Shown one piece after another: positions 35,182 through 46,891 of a stretch of 64,000 bases of DNA. How positions within the stretch are numbered: position 1 is the first letter of the stretch; each line of letters starts with the position of its first letter. Origin of the DNA: Ipomoea triloba (Eukaryota > Streptophyta > Magnoliopsida > Solanales > Convolvulaceae); assembly GCF_003576645.1 (NCBI RefSeq), contig NC_044930.1, forward strand, positions 25,478,403 through 25,542,402, written 5' to 3'. The notes below the pieces were generated by a model, which saw only the letters and a program-made list of their open reading frames with translations, did not search any database and was not told where the DNA came from. A program made the position numbers and the translations under genes.

Positions 35182-38100
35182 ATGGCTACCGAAATCTCAA
35201 TCAACCCGGAACCGATCCAATCCTTCTTCTCCAAGCTCGAGACTCGTAAAGCTCTACTCTCTACCATCGCCGACATCCACAAAACCCTAACATCCCATTT
35301 CTCGGCCGTCGACCGAGCTCTCTCCCGAAAATCCGAAACCCTCGACGCTCGGATCAGGACATTGCGGCAGAATACCAATAATGCCCTCACCGACCTTCGG
35401 AATCGCGAGGATGGCTTCCCGGAGCGCGAGATTTCCATGGCGGCCCGGGTTGAGGTGCTCAAGGCGGTGGCGATTGCGGAAATCGAGAGCCCCGACACGG
35501 CGGGGAAGTTGAAGGAGAAGAGCTTGCCGGAGATGATGAGATTCTACTGCAGAAGAATGGACGCCAGTGGGCTCATGAAATTTCTCTTCCAGAACCGGAG
35601 GGATTCCGCGGCTTTGCGATCTGAGATTCCTGATGCTGTCAAAGAATCAGTCGACGCCATGAGGTGTTTCGTGTTTGCATTTATTCAATTGGTTCATTTG
35701 GTTGGATATGGGAAATGTCTATAATTATGAATTATGATAGGCTTGTTAAAATGCTTTGGAACATGGAAGATATCTTTTGCTCTCTGATTGTTGTCTTCAG
35801 TGCGGTAGCTTAAATTAATGTTATGGTACTTTTGACAGAATGATTAGTTTCCATCTAATTATGATTATTCATAAGGAAAATGATTTAGGGGTGTGTTTGG
35901 TTCGCACATATGAATGGGAATCGGAATGGGTATTTGGGTTTTGGTGAAAGTATTTTGCATGTTTGGTAGTAGGGTGGAATGAGAATGATTATTAATAGTT
36001 GGGGAAGAGGAGGAGGAAGGGAAATGAAATCCTTATTTTATTAGGGAATGTGTTTTGCAAATGGGGTAATCAAAACCCATAGTAGTGTTCTAAAAACCTG
36101 TCAACCAAACAATAACAATAGTGTTGATACCCATTCTTGATAGCTAAACTTGTCAATCAAACACACCCTAGATGATAGGCGTTTAAAATGAAAATTAAGT
36201 TTTTTTGTGTAGTAGGAAATTAGGGAGTGTTAAGCCTGCATTTGATATCTGTTATCAAGGTGTGATCATTTTGTGAGTGGACTAAAGGGGAGCTGATTTC
36301 ATGTATCTAAAGAGAAAAGGATGGAGTAACTTTGCTAGCTTTGTTAGAGTGAAGGGAGAACCAAGGAGGAAGAGAAAAACTGGTCAAGCTTGATGTTGAG
36401 AGTTGGGAACATTGAATTCAACAGTACCATGGATAGCCCCCTGATACTTGTGGCTTCTTAACCTTACTTGTATATAGACATTACCAACGTGGTACTTCTT
36501 AAAGCTATTGAAACGAACCATAAATTCCTCTATGCCATTCGTGTGAGCTTCACTTCACCAAAAGAACAAAAAGTCTCAATTAGTGTACTGTGCATCTCTG
36601 CATCCCTTTAAAACTTATTCTGTTCCTTCTCCAAGGAACTGCAACTAGCAGTTTGGAATTTATCCCCATATTATGTGAATAGATAGGATTTGACAATCAA
36701 CACAATATGTCATGCTTGGTATGTGAATTTGTTTTTATATCCTTACATGAAATCTCTTTTTGTTATTTCCTTTTGAAGTTTTTGCTTTTGGGTGGGGAGA
36801 AGGAAGTATTGGGTTATTTTGGGGAGTTCAGATCTTGTACAGCTGACATTTGGGTAACTTTCAGGTTGGTTTTGGATGCTGCTGAGGACTATGTGAGGAT
36901 GAAGGTAGAGGGGAAGTCTGGAATGGCAGATAGGAGGCGTGCATGTGGCATGTTAATTCAGTCTGTGGTGCCAATCAAGGAGGGAGGTGGCGTTGTGGCG
37001 AAGGCTTTAAAGGAAAAGGCAGCAGGTGTTCTAGAGAAGTGGAAAGGTGTTCTTAGAAGTGGCGGGGAGAGGTGCGGCGGAATCAGGCCAAATGAAGCGT
37101 CAATGTTTTTGCAGTTAGTGGTTGGGTTTGGACTAAAGCAGCAGTTTGAGGAGGATTTCTTAAGGAAACTGATAGTGCAATTTGCCTCTAGGAGAGATAT
37201 GCCAAGACTTACTATTGCTTTAGGTTTCGGGAACAAGATGGCAGGTGGGCTTCTCATGAACTTTATTCATGTCCAAAAACAATGGTCGAAAATTTGATGT
37301 TATGCTTAAAAAAGGAAAAGGGAGATTTAGAAGAAAAAAAATAGAAGACAAAAATTCTTGCATCTTCTAAATGGTTGCAGCTTTAATTTTCTTGTGCTTT
37401 TCATCTTTAATTTATGTTTGTTGACGTAGAATTATTGATTTAAGTTGGCTCTCCTGTTCAGATATTATAGACCAGCTGGTGAAGAGTGGCAAGGAGCTTG
37501 AGGCAATATATTTTGCTTCTGAGGCTGGATTAGCTGAACAGTATCCTCCAGTTTCACTTCTTAAGTCAGCTCTAAGGACCTGTAAAAGAAATGCTAAAGA
37601 CACATCTAAGAGGGGCAACTTTAGTGGAGCTGCAGTGGTACGTTTGTTGCTTTCCTTCATCCTACTCTGTTTCCTTAAGTTTGCTGTTTGTTGATTCTTA
37701 ACTGAATGTTTGGGTGGCGCCAAAGAACAAAGATTTTCAAATATCTAACAGGAACTAATCCATAGCCACAATTACACACACTTGAATTTTTCATTTTTTT
37801 TTCCCTTGAGAGTATGGGACAGCCGGAGAGGTGAGAGGCTAGCTATTAATTTCAGGTGATGTCATTTTACAGAAAAGTCATGTTAAAAAAGGAATTATTA
37901 CTATCCTTTGCTTTAAAAACTTATACAGATTAATTAGTCATTCATATGTTTTTTGAGTACATTTCAGGAAAATGGGGGTTGCACCTGAAATTTCTGACCT
38001 ATTTCTGTTTGGCATCATTCATATTTCTATTTTAAATCTGCTTCAGCATTCTTTTCTTGACGTTTTTGTTTATTTGCTTGCTATGTTCCTGGTTTGATTC

Positions 38101-38991
38101 GAGTGATTGGTCTTTTAGGAAAGGGCGAACAAATTGGAGTTGGATGCCACTAGGGCAATCATGCAATGTGTGGAAGACCTCAAGCTTGAAACCCAGTTTC
38201 CTTTAGATACACTGAAAAAACGGGTAGAGCAACTTGAGAATGTCAAGTCAGGAAAGAGAAAGAGCTCTTCCTCTGTATCTGCAAGCAAGCCGCCCTCAAA
38301 AAAACGGGCGCTTGGAGGTGGAGGTGGAGGCGGAGAACGAGGCGGAGGTGGAGGCGGTGATGGTGGTAGACGCAGTGCCCCTTCGTCCTCCCGGCCACCC
38401 AAATCTGGAAGGTTTTCTAGTGCTTCAGCCTCTGCCTACCCTAGAAATCCTCCTCGAGCACATTTGGCCCCGCCACACCTTTCCAGATATTCTGGACCAT
38501 ACGGTTATCCAAACCACCACCAACCAATATACGAAGGGCATCCCCCCCCATCTGCATACGGACCACTATATAATGAAATGCGTGGACAGAGCCACGCCAT
38601 ATATTCTCAACAGTATGCATATTCTACTCCTGAGGCCACAACCGGCCCACCAAGGGGTGCTACACATTACCCAGAAGCAGCACAAGCACCGGGAACCTAT
38701 GAACAACAGTATGGGTATTCTGCTCCAGATGCCACAACCGGTGCACTACACACTGGCCCACACTATGTAGCGCAAGCGCAGATAAACTACGGGGGAAGTC
38801 CCGCTGCACCTTCTCAACAACAACAATACATGTATTCTCCTAAGGACGCACCAGGCGTGACCAATCATGAAGCAACACCAGGATCGTATGGAGGGCCGAG
38901 CGATTATGCTACATACGATTATAGTGCTGCTGCTGCGGCTGCAGGTGCAACTGCAACTGCATACCCCCCAAGTTCATACCAAACACAGTAG
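35182..38991 (+). CDS. FRIGIDA-like protein (Frigida superfamily)
   Basis: Four exons, 35182-35663, 36865-37244, 37462-37637 and 38119-38991, join in phase into 636 residues. Residues about 10-90 are predicted coiled coil (SFFSKLETRKALLSTIADIH). The Frigida domain covers roughly 100-400, with the conserved IRPNEASMFLQLVVGFGL and NKMADIIDQLVKSGKELEAIYFA. A basic, glycine-rich segment (KKRALGGGGGGG) follows near 405. The Pro/Tyr/Gln-rich low-complexity tail contains repeated YGYS/QQYAYS units. Family members are nuclear cofactors around FRIGIDA in FLC activation, but many FRLs have other or unknown roles. The low-complexity tail resembles FRL3/FRL4 more than FRI itself; I do not assign a number. 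A Tourist-like MITE (35888-36168) sits in intron 1. Confidence 0.88.
35888..36168. mobile_element. Tourist-like (PIF/Harbinger) MITE, copy 1
   Basis: A 281-bp element with ends GGGGTGTGTTTGGTT and (reverse complement) GGGTGTGTTTGATT, in FRIGIDA-like intron 1. The 3-base flanks TTA/TAG are near the TWA target of the superfamily. The same family occurs inverted at 62193-62477. Confidence 0.75.
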
Positions 38992-39303
38992 TCTAGAGTA
39001 CACAGGGCCAAGAGGATATTTAGCTACTTGTGTTTATCTGCTGCTAATGTTCTGCTGTTCCATAAAGTGCCCCATGTCTTTGACTTATGAAATATTATTT
39101 TGCTTTATATAAAATGTTTGCAAAGATTATTATTTTGCCTCAAGAAAGGTCAAAGAATATGAACTTTGATTCATTTAAATGTTAGCAAAGAGGATTTCAG
39201 GGTATGATATACTGTCAAATGAGAGGATGGAAAGGGCAAATTGATGATTGAATTCCTCATCTTTTCCTTGTCTAATTCTGAAACTACTTGGAATGATTAC
39301 TTA
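38992..39303. other. 3' flank of the FRIGIDA-like gene
   Basis: Probable 3' UTR; no other signal seen. Confidence 0.5.
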
Positions 39304-40017
39304 AGAGTTAATACTCGATTTAGTCTACAATTTTACTATTTTGGTTCTCAACTTTTAAGCTTGTTCAATTTTATCACAAAGTATATAATTGTTAACCAAA
39401 ATGTCCTAATCATGACTATTTTGATTTAGATAAAGGATTGTTTTAGGTAAAAATTGTATAGTTAAGGACGAATAACATGTATAATACATGTATCAATTTT
39501 GGTCATTGACTATTAAAAATTTCAAATTAGGTCCATGACTATTAACATTTTCAAATTACGTGCATGACTATTCATTTGTATTACATTTGGTCCTGCCGTT
39601 AAATTTTCCGGCCAAATTTCTGGCGAAGTCATCGGGGGTGACTTGCGTTTTTTTTTTTTTTTAAATTTTTTATTTAAAAGTTACGGAGTATTAAAATAAT
39701 TTTTAAAATAAAAATTAAATAAATTAGTCGGTCACCGATGACTTCGCCCGAAATTTGTACGGAAAATTTAGCGGCAGGACCAGATGTGATACAAAATGAA
39801 TAGTCATGCACCTAATTTGAAAATATTAATAGTCAAGAACCAAATGTGATACAAATTGAATAGTCATGCACCTAATTTGAAATTTTTAATAGTCAAGGAC
39901 CAAAATTGATACATATATTATAGTTGAGGGACTAAAAATGATATTTGCTCAAATTTTAAAGTTAATGATCAAAATAATGAAATTTTAATTGTTGAGGGCC
40001 AAATCAAGTATCAACTT
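39304..40017. mobile_element. Large Mutator-like foldback element with 9-bp target duplication
   Basis: A 714-bp inverted-repeat element. The left arm AGAGTTAATACTCGATTTAG pairs with the reverse of the right end (CAAGTTGATACTTGATTTGG). Flanks are perfect 9-bp repeats GATTACTTA (39295-39303 and 40018-40026). The centre holds another nested inverted repeat around 'ggtcctgccgttaaatttt'. Its ends resemble the 395-bp element at 16640, so both belong to one superfamily. Confidence 0.8.
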
Positions 40018-40318
40018 GATTACTTATATGCAAATGGCATTGGTTTGAGTTTTTATTCTTAAATTTTAACTTGATCATATAAATATTATTATTTTTTAAA
40101 TAAAATAAATATAAAATTTTGTTTTAGACTTTTTTTTTTAACAATAATTTTGTTTTAGACTTAGCATTGCTAATTCTGACGTCGCTATACGAAGATCTGT
40201 CAATGGTTACCCATCTTTGTAACTTTGATCTATCATGAATTAACTTCTATCTTGCACCCCAACTGTTTGATAAATTGCGCAACATAAGCTTTTTTGTTCG
40301 GTGCGAATATACACTTCA

Positions 40319-41734
40319 ATGTTCTTTCGGGTCATTCTTCAGAGAATTTCAACCCAGTGCACACCTGCAACTTCCTTCTCCACCGACGCCGGCGTTGTTT
40401 TCAGACGTGTTAGAAGCATCACAAGTGGCGCCGCCGCAGGAAATGCAAATGGCGGTGGCGGGGGAGCGTCTAAAGATGACTACTTCGCGACTATTCATCA
40501 CATATCAAACATTGTCCGGCGAGACATCTACCTGGAGCGAACCCTTAACAAGATGCGAATCTCTACAATCGTGAACTCGGAGCTCGTTTATCGTGTTCTT
40601 CGCAGCTGCTCTCAACACGGAATCGAATCCTTCCGATTCTTCAATTGGGCGCGAACGCAGCACCCTCAGTATGATCCGACGACTGTGGAGTTCGAGGAGC
40701 TTCTCAAAACCCTAGCTCGAACCGCTCACTGGGAAACAATGTGGAAGGTGATTCAGCAGATGAAAGCGCAAAATGTGGAGGTTTCGCCCTCTATGGCTTC
40801 TTTTATAATTGAGCAGTATGGAAAGCATGGCCTGATTGATCAGGCTGTTGAGCTTTTTAACCGCCTTAACAATTTGAACTGCCTGCAAACCACTGAGGTT
40901 TATAATTCCCTGCTTTTTGCTCTCTGTGAGGTCAAGAATTTCCAGGGAGCCTATGCGTTGATTCGTAGGATGATTCGAAAAGGCACTAAGCCAGACAAGA
41001 GGACATATTCTGTTCTTGTGAATGGCTGGTGCTCCGCGGGGAAGATGAGGGAGGCTCAGAGGTTTTTGGAGGAGATGAGTCAGAAAGGGTTCAATCCTCC
41101 TGTTCGAGGGCGAGATCTTCTAATTGATGGTTTGTTGAGCGCGGGATATCTTGAATCAGCTAAAGGATTGGTGAGGAAGATGACTAAAGAAGGGTTCATA
41201 CCTGATGTGGAAACCTTCAATTCTTTGGCAGAAGCAGTGTGCAAATCCGGGGAGGCCGACTTCTGCATTGATCTTTTCCACGACGTTTGCAGGTTGGGGC
41301 TGTGCCCTGATGTCGAGACATACAAGATCACCATAGCTGCAGCTTCAAAGCTGGGGAGGATGGATGATGCATTCAGGATTTTGCACAGGTGTATCGAGGA
41401 TGGAAACCGGCCTTTTCCCAGCCTATATGCTCCAATTCTGAAGGCCCTGTGTCGGAGAGGGCAGTTTGATGATGCGTTCAGTTTCTTCAGTGACGTGAAG
41501 GTGAAGGTGAAGGGGCATCCTCCAAACAGGCCGGTTTACACGATGCTGGTAAAGATGTGTTGCCGTGGAGGGAGGTTTGTCGAGGCTGCTAATTATTTGG
41601 TGGAGATGACTGAGGTGAATCTGTTGCCAATGTCTCAAAGCTTTGATATGGTTACTGATGGATTGAAGCACTGTGGGAAGCATGATCTGGCCAAAAGGAT
41701 AGAGCAGCTGGAGATATCCATTAGGGGTGTTTGA
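40319..41734 (+). CDS. Pentatricopeptide repeat protein, P class, probably mitochondrial
   Basis: Intronless, 471 residues from the ATG at 40319; the frame is open upstream to a GTG at 40301, which is not used as a start in plants. The N-terminus (MFFRVILQRIST, then FRRVRS) is rich in Arg, Ser and hydrophobics without acidic residues, as in a mitochondrial presequence. Residues from about 85 to 460 are tandem 35-residue PPR motifs, for example TYSVLVNGWCSAGKMREAQR, FNSLAEAVCKSG and YAPILKALCRRGQFDDAF. No E, DYW or other C-terminal domain, so it is a P-class protein acting in organelle RNA processing, stability or translation. It resembles the Arabidopsis At5g18390 type, but I rate that as a memory-based guess. 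Its last 44 bases recur inverted at 44107-44150. Confidence 0.9.
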   Translation: MFFRVILQRISTQCTPATSFSTDAGVVFRRVRSITSGAAAGNANGGGGGASKDDYFATIHHISNIVRRDIYLERTLNKMRISTIVNSELVYRVLRSCSQHGIESFRFFNWARTQHPQYDPTTVEFEELLKTLARTAHWETMWKVIQQMKAQNVEVSPSMASFIIEQYGKHGLIDQAVELFNRLNNLNCLQTTEVYNSLLFALCEVKNFQGAYALIRRMIRKGTKPDKRTYSVLVNGWCSAGKMREAQRFLEEMSQKGFNPPVRGRDLLIDGLLSAGYLESAKGLVRKMTKEGFIPDVETFNSLAEAVCKSGEADFCIDLFHDVCRLGLCPDVETYKITIAAASKLGRMDDAFRILHRCIEDGNRPFPSLYAPILKALCRRGQFDDAFSFFSDVKVKVKGHPPNRPVYTMLVKMCCRGGRFVEAANYLVEMTEVNLLPMSQSFDMVTDGLKHCGKHDLAKRIEQLEISIRGV

Positions 41735-42187
41735 AGAACTGTATCCTAACATAAATTCTCAATTCAAAGTGTCATAGTTTGTGTACATTTGCATTATACC
41801 ATTTTCTTTACCATTTCAGACTGACAGACACAGGCTAACTATTGTTTAGTAGAGTTTATTTTAGAGCACATAAATAAGTTTATTTTGAAACGCTATTAGA
41901 TAGCGTTTCAAAATAAGCTAATAACTATTAACTTGGTTATTAGCTTTTAAGCTTCCAGCTTTAAGCTAGCGTATACGCTAAATATGCCAAACTGAACCTG
42001 TGTTTTGTTTCCTCTAATGTTTTGTAAAAATTCAGGTTTGCTTGTGCACTAATGCACCATGATGCATAATGTAATATTCTTAGGAAATGGATTACATTCT
42101 TATACAGATATATGAGAATATGAGATAGGAGCCCCATCAATGGTTCTTGGGGGGTTTTTTCAAAACAAAAAAAAATTGGGAAGGGGA

Positions 42188-42218
<31 letters not shown>

Positions 42219-42810
42219 CATGCCCCCCTGCAAGAACCAGGTGGCTCCGCCCTTGTTGTCAACACATTGTTGTGTTGATCATGATTGTCGAATGAAACTG
42301 TAGTATAATTAAAATGATAGCTTAGTACTGTTATTATAATGAAACTACTATGTGTGGAAAATGAAACTAAAAAACAAAACACATTATTGTCAAATGAAAC
42401 TGTAGTAAAATTAAAATGATTACTTTAATATTGTTATAATGAAACTAGTGTGCAATCATGGTGCTAAATACTCCAATGAAAATATGAGAGAGATTATTGC
42501 TAGTGCAATCATGGTGCATGAGCAACCATTCAGCATGGTAGAGGATGAAGGGTTGATGTGGGGTTTTAAATATTCAAATTTGAATTTCATAAAAGTCACT
42601 TGTAACATTAAGAAGCGATTGTTTGCAATTGTATGAAGCTGAAAAGAATACTTTGAAAAAGATTTGAGTTAATTCCATTTTTTGTTCAAAATTTATAGGT
42701 GACAATCCACTTTTAGTCCTTTTTTAATCAGAAAATCCTCATTTGATCCTACTATTATTGTGGTATGACCATTTTTTGTCATCTATCAACAAAACAATTT
42801 AGAGGATAAC
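41735..42810. other. 3' flank of the PPR gene with a 20-base poly-G and a small tandem repeat
   Basis: 41860-41995 contains the palindrome 'gaaacgctattagatagcgtttc'. 42199-42218 is a run of 20 G after a T run, unusual for a plant genome and possibly a sequencing artefact. 42280-42460 has two copies of 'attgtcgaatgaaactgtagta...', a motif shared with 61680-61920. No gene supported. Confidence 0.6.
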
Positions 42811-44150
42811 AAAAAAAAACTCCCTTCCCAATTTTTTTTTGTTTTGAAAAAACCCCCCAAGAACCATTGATGGGGCTCCTATCTCATATTCTCATATATC
42901 TGTATAAGAATGTAATCCATTTCCTAAGAATATTACATTATGCATCATGGTGCATTAGTGCACAAGCAAACCTGAATTTTTACAAAACATTAGAGGAAAC
43001 AAAACACAGGTTCAGTTTGGCATATTTAGCGTATACGCTAGCTTAAAGCTGGAAGCTTAAAAGCTAATAACCAAGTTAATAGTTATTAGCTTATTTTGAA
43101 ACGCTATCTAATAGCGTTTCAAAATAAACTTATTTATGTGCTCTAAAATAAACTCTACTAAACAATAGTTAGCCTGTGTCTGTCAGTCTGAAATGGTAAA
43201 GAAAATGGTATAATGCAAATGTACACAAAAAAAAACTCCCTTCCCAATTTTTTTTTGTTTTGAAAAAACCCCCCAAGAACCATTGATGGGGCTCCTATCT
43301 CATATTCTCATATATCTGTATAAGAATGTAATCCATTTCCTAAGAATATTACATTATGCATCATGGTGCATTAGTGCACAAGCAAACCTGAATTTTTACA
43401 AAACATTAGAGGAAACAAAACACAGGTTCAGTTTGGCATATTTAGCGTATACGCTAGCTTAAAGCTGGAAGCTTAAAAGCTAATAACCAAGTTAATAGTT
43501 ATTAGCTTATTTTGAAACGCTATCTAATAGCGTTTCAAAATAAACTTATTTATGTGCTCTAAAATAAACTCTACTAAACAATAGTTAGCCTGTGTCTGTC
43601 AGTCTGAAATGGTAAAGAAAATGGTATAATGCAAATGTACACAAAAAAAAACTCCCTTCCCAATTTTTTTTTGTTTTGAAAAAACCCCCCAAGAACCATT
43701 GATGGGGCTCCTATCTCATATTCTCATATATCTGTATAAGAATGTAATCCATTTCCTAAGAATATTACATTATGCATCATGGTGCATTAGTGCACAAGCA
43801 AACCTGAATTTTTACAAAACATTAGAGGAAACAAAACACAGGTTCAGTTTGGCATATTTAGCGTATACGCTAGCTTAAAGCTGGAAGCTTAAAAGCTAAT
43901 AACCAAGTTAATAGTTATTAGCTTATTTTGAAACGCTATCTAATAGCGTTTCAAAATAAACTTATTTATGTGCTCTAAAATAAACTCTACTAAACAATAG
44001 TTAGCCTGTGTCTGTCAGTCTGAAATGGTAAAGAAAATGGTATAATGCAAATGTACACAAACTATGACACTTTGAATTGAGAATTTATGTTAGGATACAG
44101 TTCTTCAAACACCCCTAATGGATATCTCCAGCTGCTCTATCCTTTTGGCC
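42811..44150 (-). repeat. Three inverted 416-bp-period copies of the PPR 3' flank
   Basis: The reverse complement of 41785-42198 occurs head to tail at 42811-43226, 43227-43642 and 43643-44058. The last copy runs on to 44150 and thus into the final 44 bases of the PPR coding region. The three units look identical in length and sequence where compared. The array ends at a single N (44151) followed by 20 G, and its source ends at 20 G, so a gap-filling error is likely. Confidence 0.85.
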
Positions 44151-44171
44151 NGGGGGGGGGGGGGGGGGGGG
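44151..44171. other. Single N plus 20 G, assembly scar
   Basis: An ambiguous base followed by a pure G run, at the boundary between the inverted array and unrelated sequence. Confidence 0.85.
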
Positions 44172-44640
44172 TGGATTCCTGCAAAATTAAAAATTTTTGT
44201 GGCTTCACTGAATGGGGAAAGGAAAGAAGCAACAGAATCCCTGTCAAGAAGTCAGAAGTTCATAGACAAAATTTACCAAAGAAATAAAGCTCAATAAAAA
44301 CATCCCATTCAACAGTACCAGAAATACAAAATTTGTGTTTGTTTACATTATAATATAGCTACATATAATTTGCCATCTCTTCCAAAAATGGTTCCATCAT
44401 AGGTGTCATAGTAACATAGAATTGGCAAATTTCACTTTATTTACGCAAAACTGGGATAACCAGACTAACCCAAAGCTTATTGCCACCTTTCTAGAATGCT
44501 ACAAAAACTGAGACCATTGCCTGGAATATCAAATACGTGACCACAGAGAAAACGTTTCTAAGAAAAGGTTGCTCAAGCCTAAGGGTGAATAAGCGGGAAT
44601 TGCTAAGCCGATGCACTATCAAATAACTTGGAAAATGTAA
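44172..44640. other. 3' flank of the GET2-like gene
   Basis: Probable 3' UTR of the minus-strand gene; no separate ORF of note. Confidence 0.5.
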
Positions 44641-46891
44641 TTACCATCCCAGCTTCTGTGCAAAGGAAATGCTGCAGATAACTGATATTGCATAAACACT
44701 ACTGTCGATGAAAAGGGCACCGATAATCTTCTGCGCCATCAACCCATTCTCCAGAGCCTTCCCAACTTGATCGGCCAAATCAGTGTCATCTGCAGAAGGG
44801 CCATTGCTTGCTTCTGGTTGAATCTTTACAGTCCCTTTATCTAAAAGAATATGACTAACAACAATTGATATGTTGGTCAGCAGAAGAAAAATCAGTGGTC
44901 TGAAAAGAATGATACTCTTAACTGCACCAGAGCCCAGGATGGGGAACCCAACATAACATAAAACTACTATAACAGCAGCTGCTAGAGAGCAGCGAATGCG
45001 GGGAGTCTCACAGGCTTTAATAGCAGAAATAATTTTATATGGTGTGAAAATATTTGGATAATTGCTCATTTCATTATGATGACCCCCTCCAGAAGCAGAA
45101 ATGCTAGAATTCGCAGCAGATGAGGCCTGAGCTGGTTCTTTGCTGCGACGATCCGCGGCTGCAGCTCTGTTGGCTTCTTTGTGGGATTCACATTTGCGAA
45201 TAAAAGGACCTGTTCTGTTTTCACCTTCATAATTATTGTTCTGGCTAGGCTGAATACCAGAGGCATGATTTCCCGACAAGTGGCCAGCAATCTTGTCCTC
45301 AGCAATAGCGCCTGCAAGCAAGCAATTAACATGCACAAATGCATTAAGAGTACTATGGGAAAAATGTGAACAAGAAAAAATTTTCATTCTGATAAATTTA
45401 AATCAACTAAAATTTGAGTGAAAAAAATGCAATGACACATCAAATAACAGGTGCAGAACAGATCTATTTTGCCACCAGAAGTCCAGAACATGAACAATTA
45501 GCTTAATTAATACATTATGTCCTTCCTATGCAAGTGAAGATAGAGGCATGCAGTCCTTTCTCATCAGAAAAAGCTAATACTTGACAGACAACTGAAAATA
45601 TAAAAGGGATGATATTACTGGCTCCTTTATAAATTGAGTGAGTGGTTAGGCACTTAGGCTTTCGTGATTTTCAAAGTAAACTTTTTCTGCTTCAAAAATA
45701 CAAGTCCAAAATTTTGGCTTTTGCACTTGGCACTTTGGCAGTGTGAGAATAGATGTTGGTATGCTTTGGCTCTTGGTGGGATAAACTGTTATAAAAAATG
45801 AGGTACAGAAGATAAAGTATGACCTAACATAGGCCAGTTAACATAAAACATGTTTCTAAGTGAGGCAAGAACTCCTAAAAAGAGAGACACCTATCATCTT
45901 GCTTAGCAGTATGGAGAAACTAAACGGTCCAACCAACGCCTAATACCTCTAGCTCTTGGCCTAGAAATAAATGGACCTTCTTGGGCCCGGTTGACTACGA
46001 CTGGTATTACCTCCCAGCAAATTCCATTCTAACTCATGCAGGCCGAACCTGAGACTAAATAAAATATCATTCCTTCTTTTTTCATTCATTACAGTACCTC
46101 GTATTCTCTACTAGAGAAGCACTTTATATATAATGAAACTCAGCTGAAATTACAGTAGAACTTGTAACTTATTGAAAAAGGAAGGGAATAAATGAGATAC
46201 CTTAGTACAAAGCAGCTCTATAAAGAAACTCAAATACATAAAATTTTCTCATCAAGAAAGATATTAGCACAAGAAAAGAATACACTACAGTAACAGAACA
46301 TATTCTTATAAAATCCATTCAAATTCCCTCGAAACAAAAGGTTTGGACATGAATCATTCTGTCAACAACCAAATACCATAAATATCTTCAGAATGAAACA
46401 TTTATCTATACATGCATAGAGGCCCACGCACAAGCAGGCAGCAGCTATAAAATATGAAAAGAAACCGCCATTTTAACAATACTAATCATAAAATCCGCCA
46501 ATTTTTCAGTTCCTGAAAAAAATTCCCGCGGATTCAGAACTAAATGAATAAAAAAAAGTGGAGGCGATTGTGATAATCAATTATGAACAAGTCATATTGA
46601 TCGAGAATTAACTGAATTGATTGAAAATTAACAATCGTAACAAAATCTTCATACGAATTGAATCGCAGTATTAAAGCGAGAGAGAAGAATACCGAGGGAA
46701 GGATGGTCGGGCTGTTGGTGATCGCGAGAGAGATAGGGAGGACATGAGGCGGTGTGGGAATGTCGGGCTTCAGGGGATTCGGATTCGGCGCCGGGCTGGA
46801 GGTTCTGGATCTGGCCGGTGATGAGAGCAAGGCGGTCGGATCCTTTATCCACGATACGGCGTCGTCGCGCCTCTCTGCCGTTGGATGCCAT
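44641..46891 (-). CDS. GET2: GET2/G1IP-like ER receptor for tail-anchored proteins
   Basis: Two exons, 46891-46693 and 45311-44641, join in phase into 289 residues. The cytosolic N-terminus begins MASNGREARRRRIVDKGSDR followed by LALITGQI. A cluster of Arg/Lys followed by a Gly-x-x-Arg-Leu-x-x-Ile-x-Gly pattern is the GET3-binding signature shared by yeast Get2, animal CAML and plant G1IP. A long polar linker rich in Ala, Ser and Asn follows. Three hydrophobic segments near residues 172-192, 199-223 and 262-284 match the three-helix membrane part of the family. The role would be to receive tail-anchored proteins from GET3 at the ER together with GET1. Overall identity to known plant G1IP was judged from memory of the motif, not by alignment. 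The 1.38-kb intron shows nothing unusual. A (GA)n-rich 5' UTR lies at about 46910-46950. Confidence 0.72.

Noticed and set aside
40301..40318. Upstream GTG as start of the PPR gene
   Set aside because: Plant nuclear genes start at ATG; the ATG at 40319 gives a suitable mitochondrial presequence.
42199..42218. Biological G-quadruplex
   Set aside because: A pure 20-G run next to a suspicious inverted array and matching the poly-G scar at 44152 is more likely a sequencing or gap-filling artefact.
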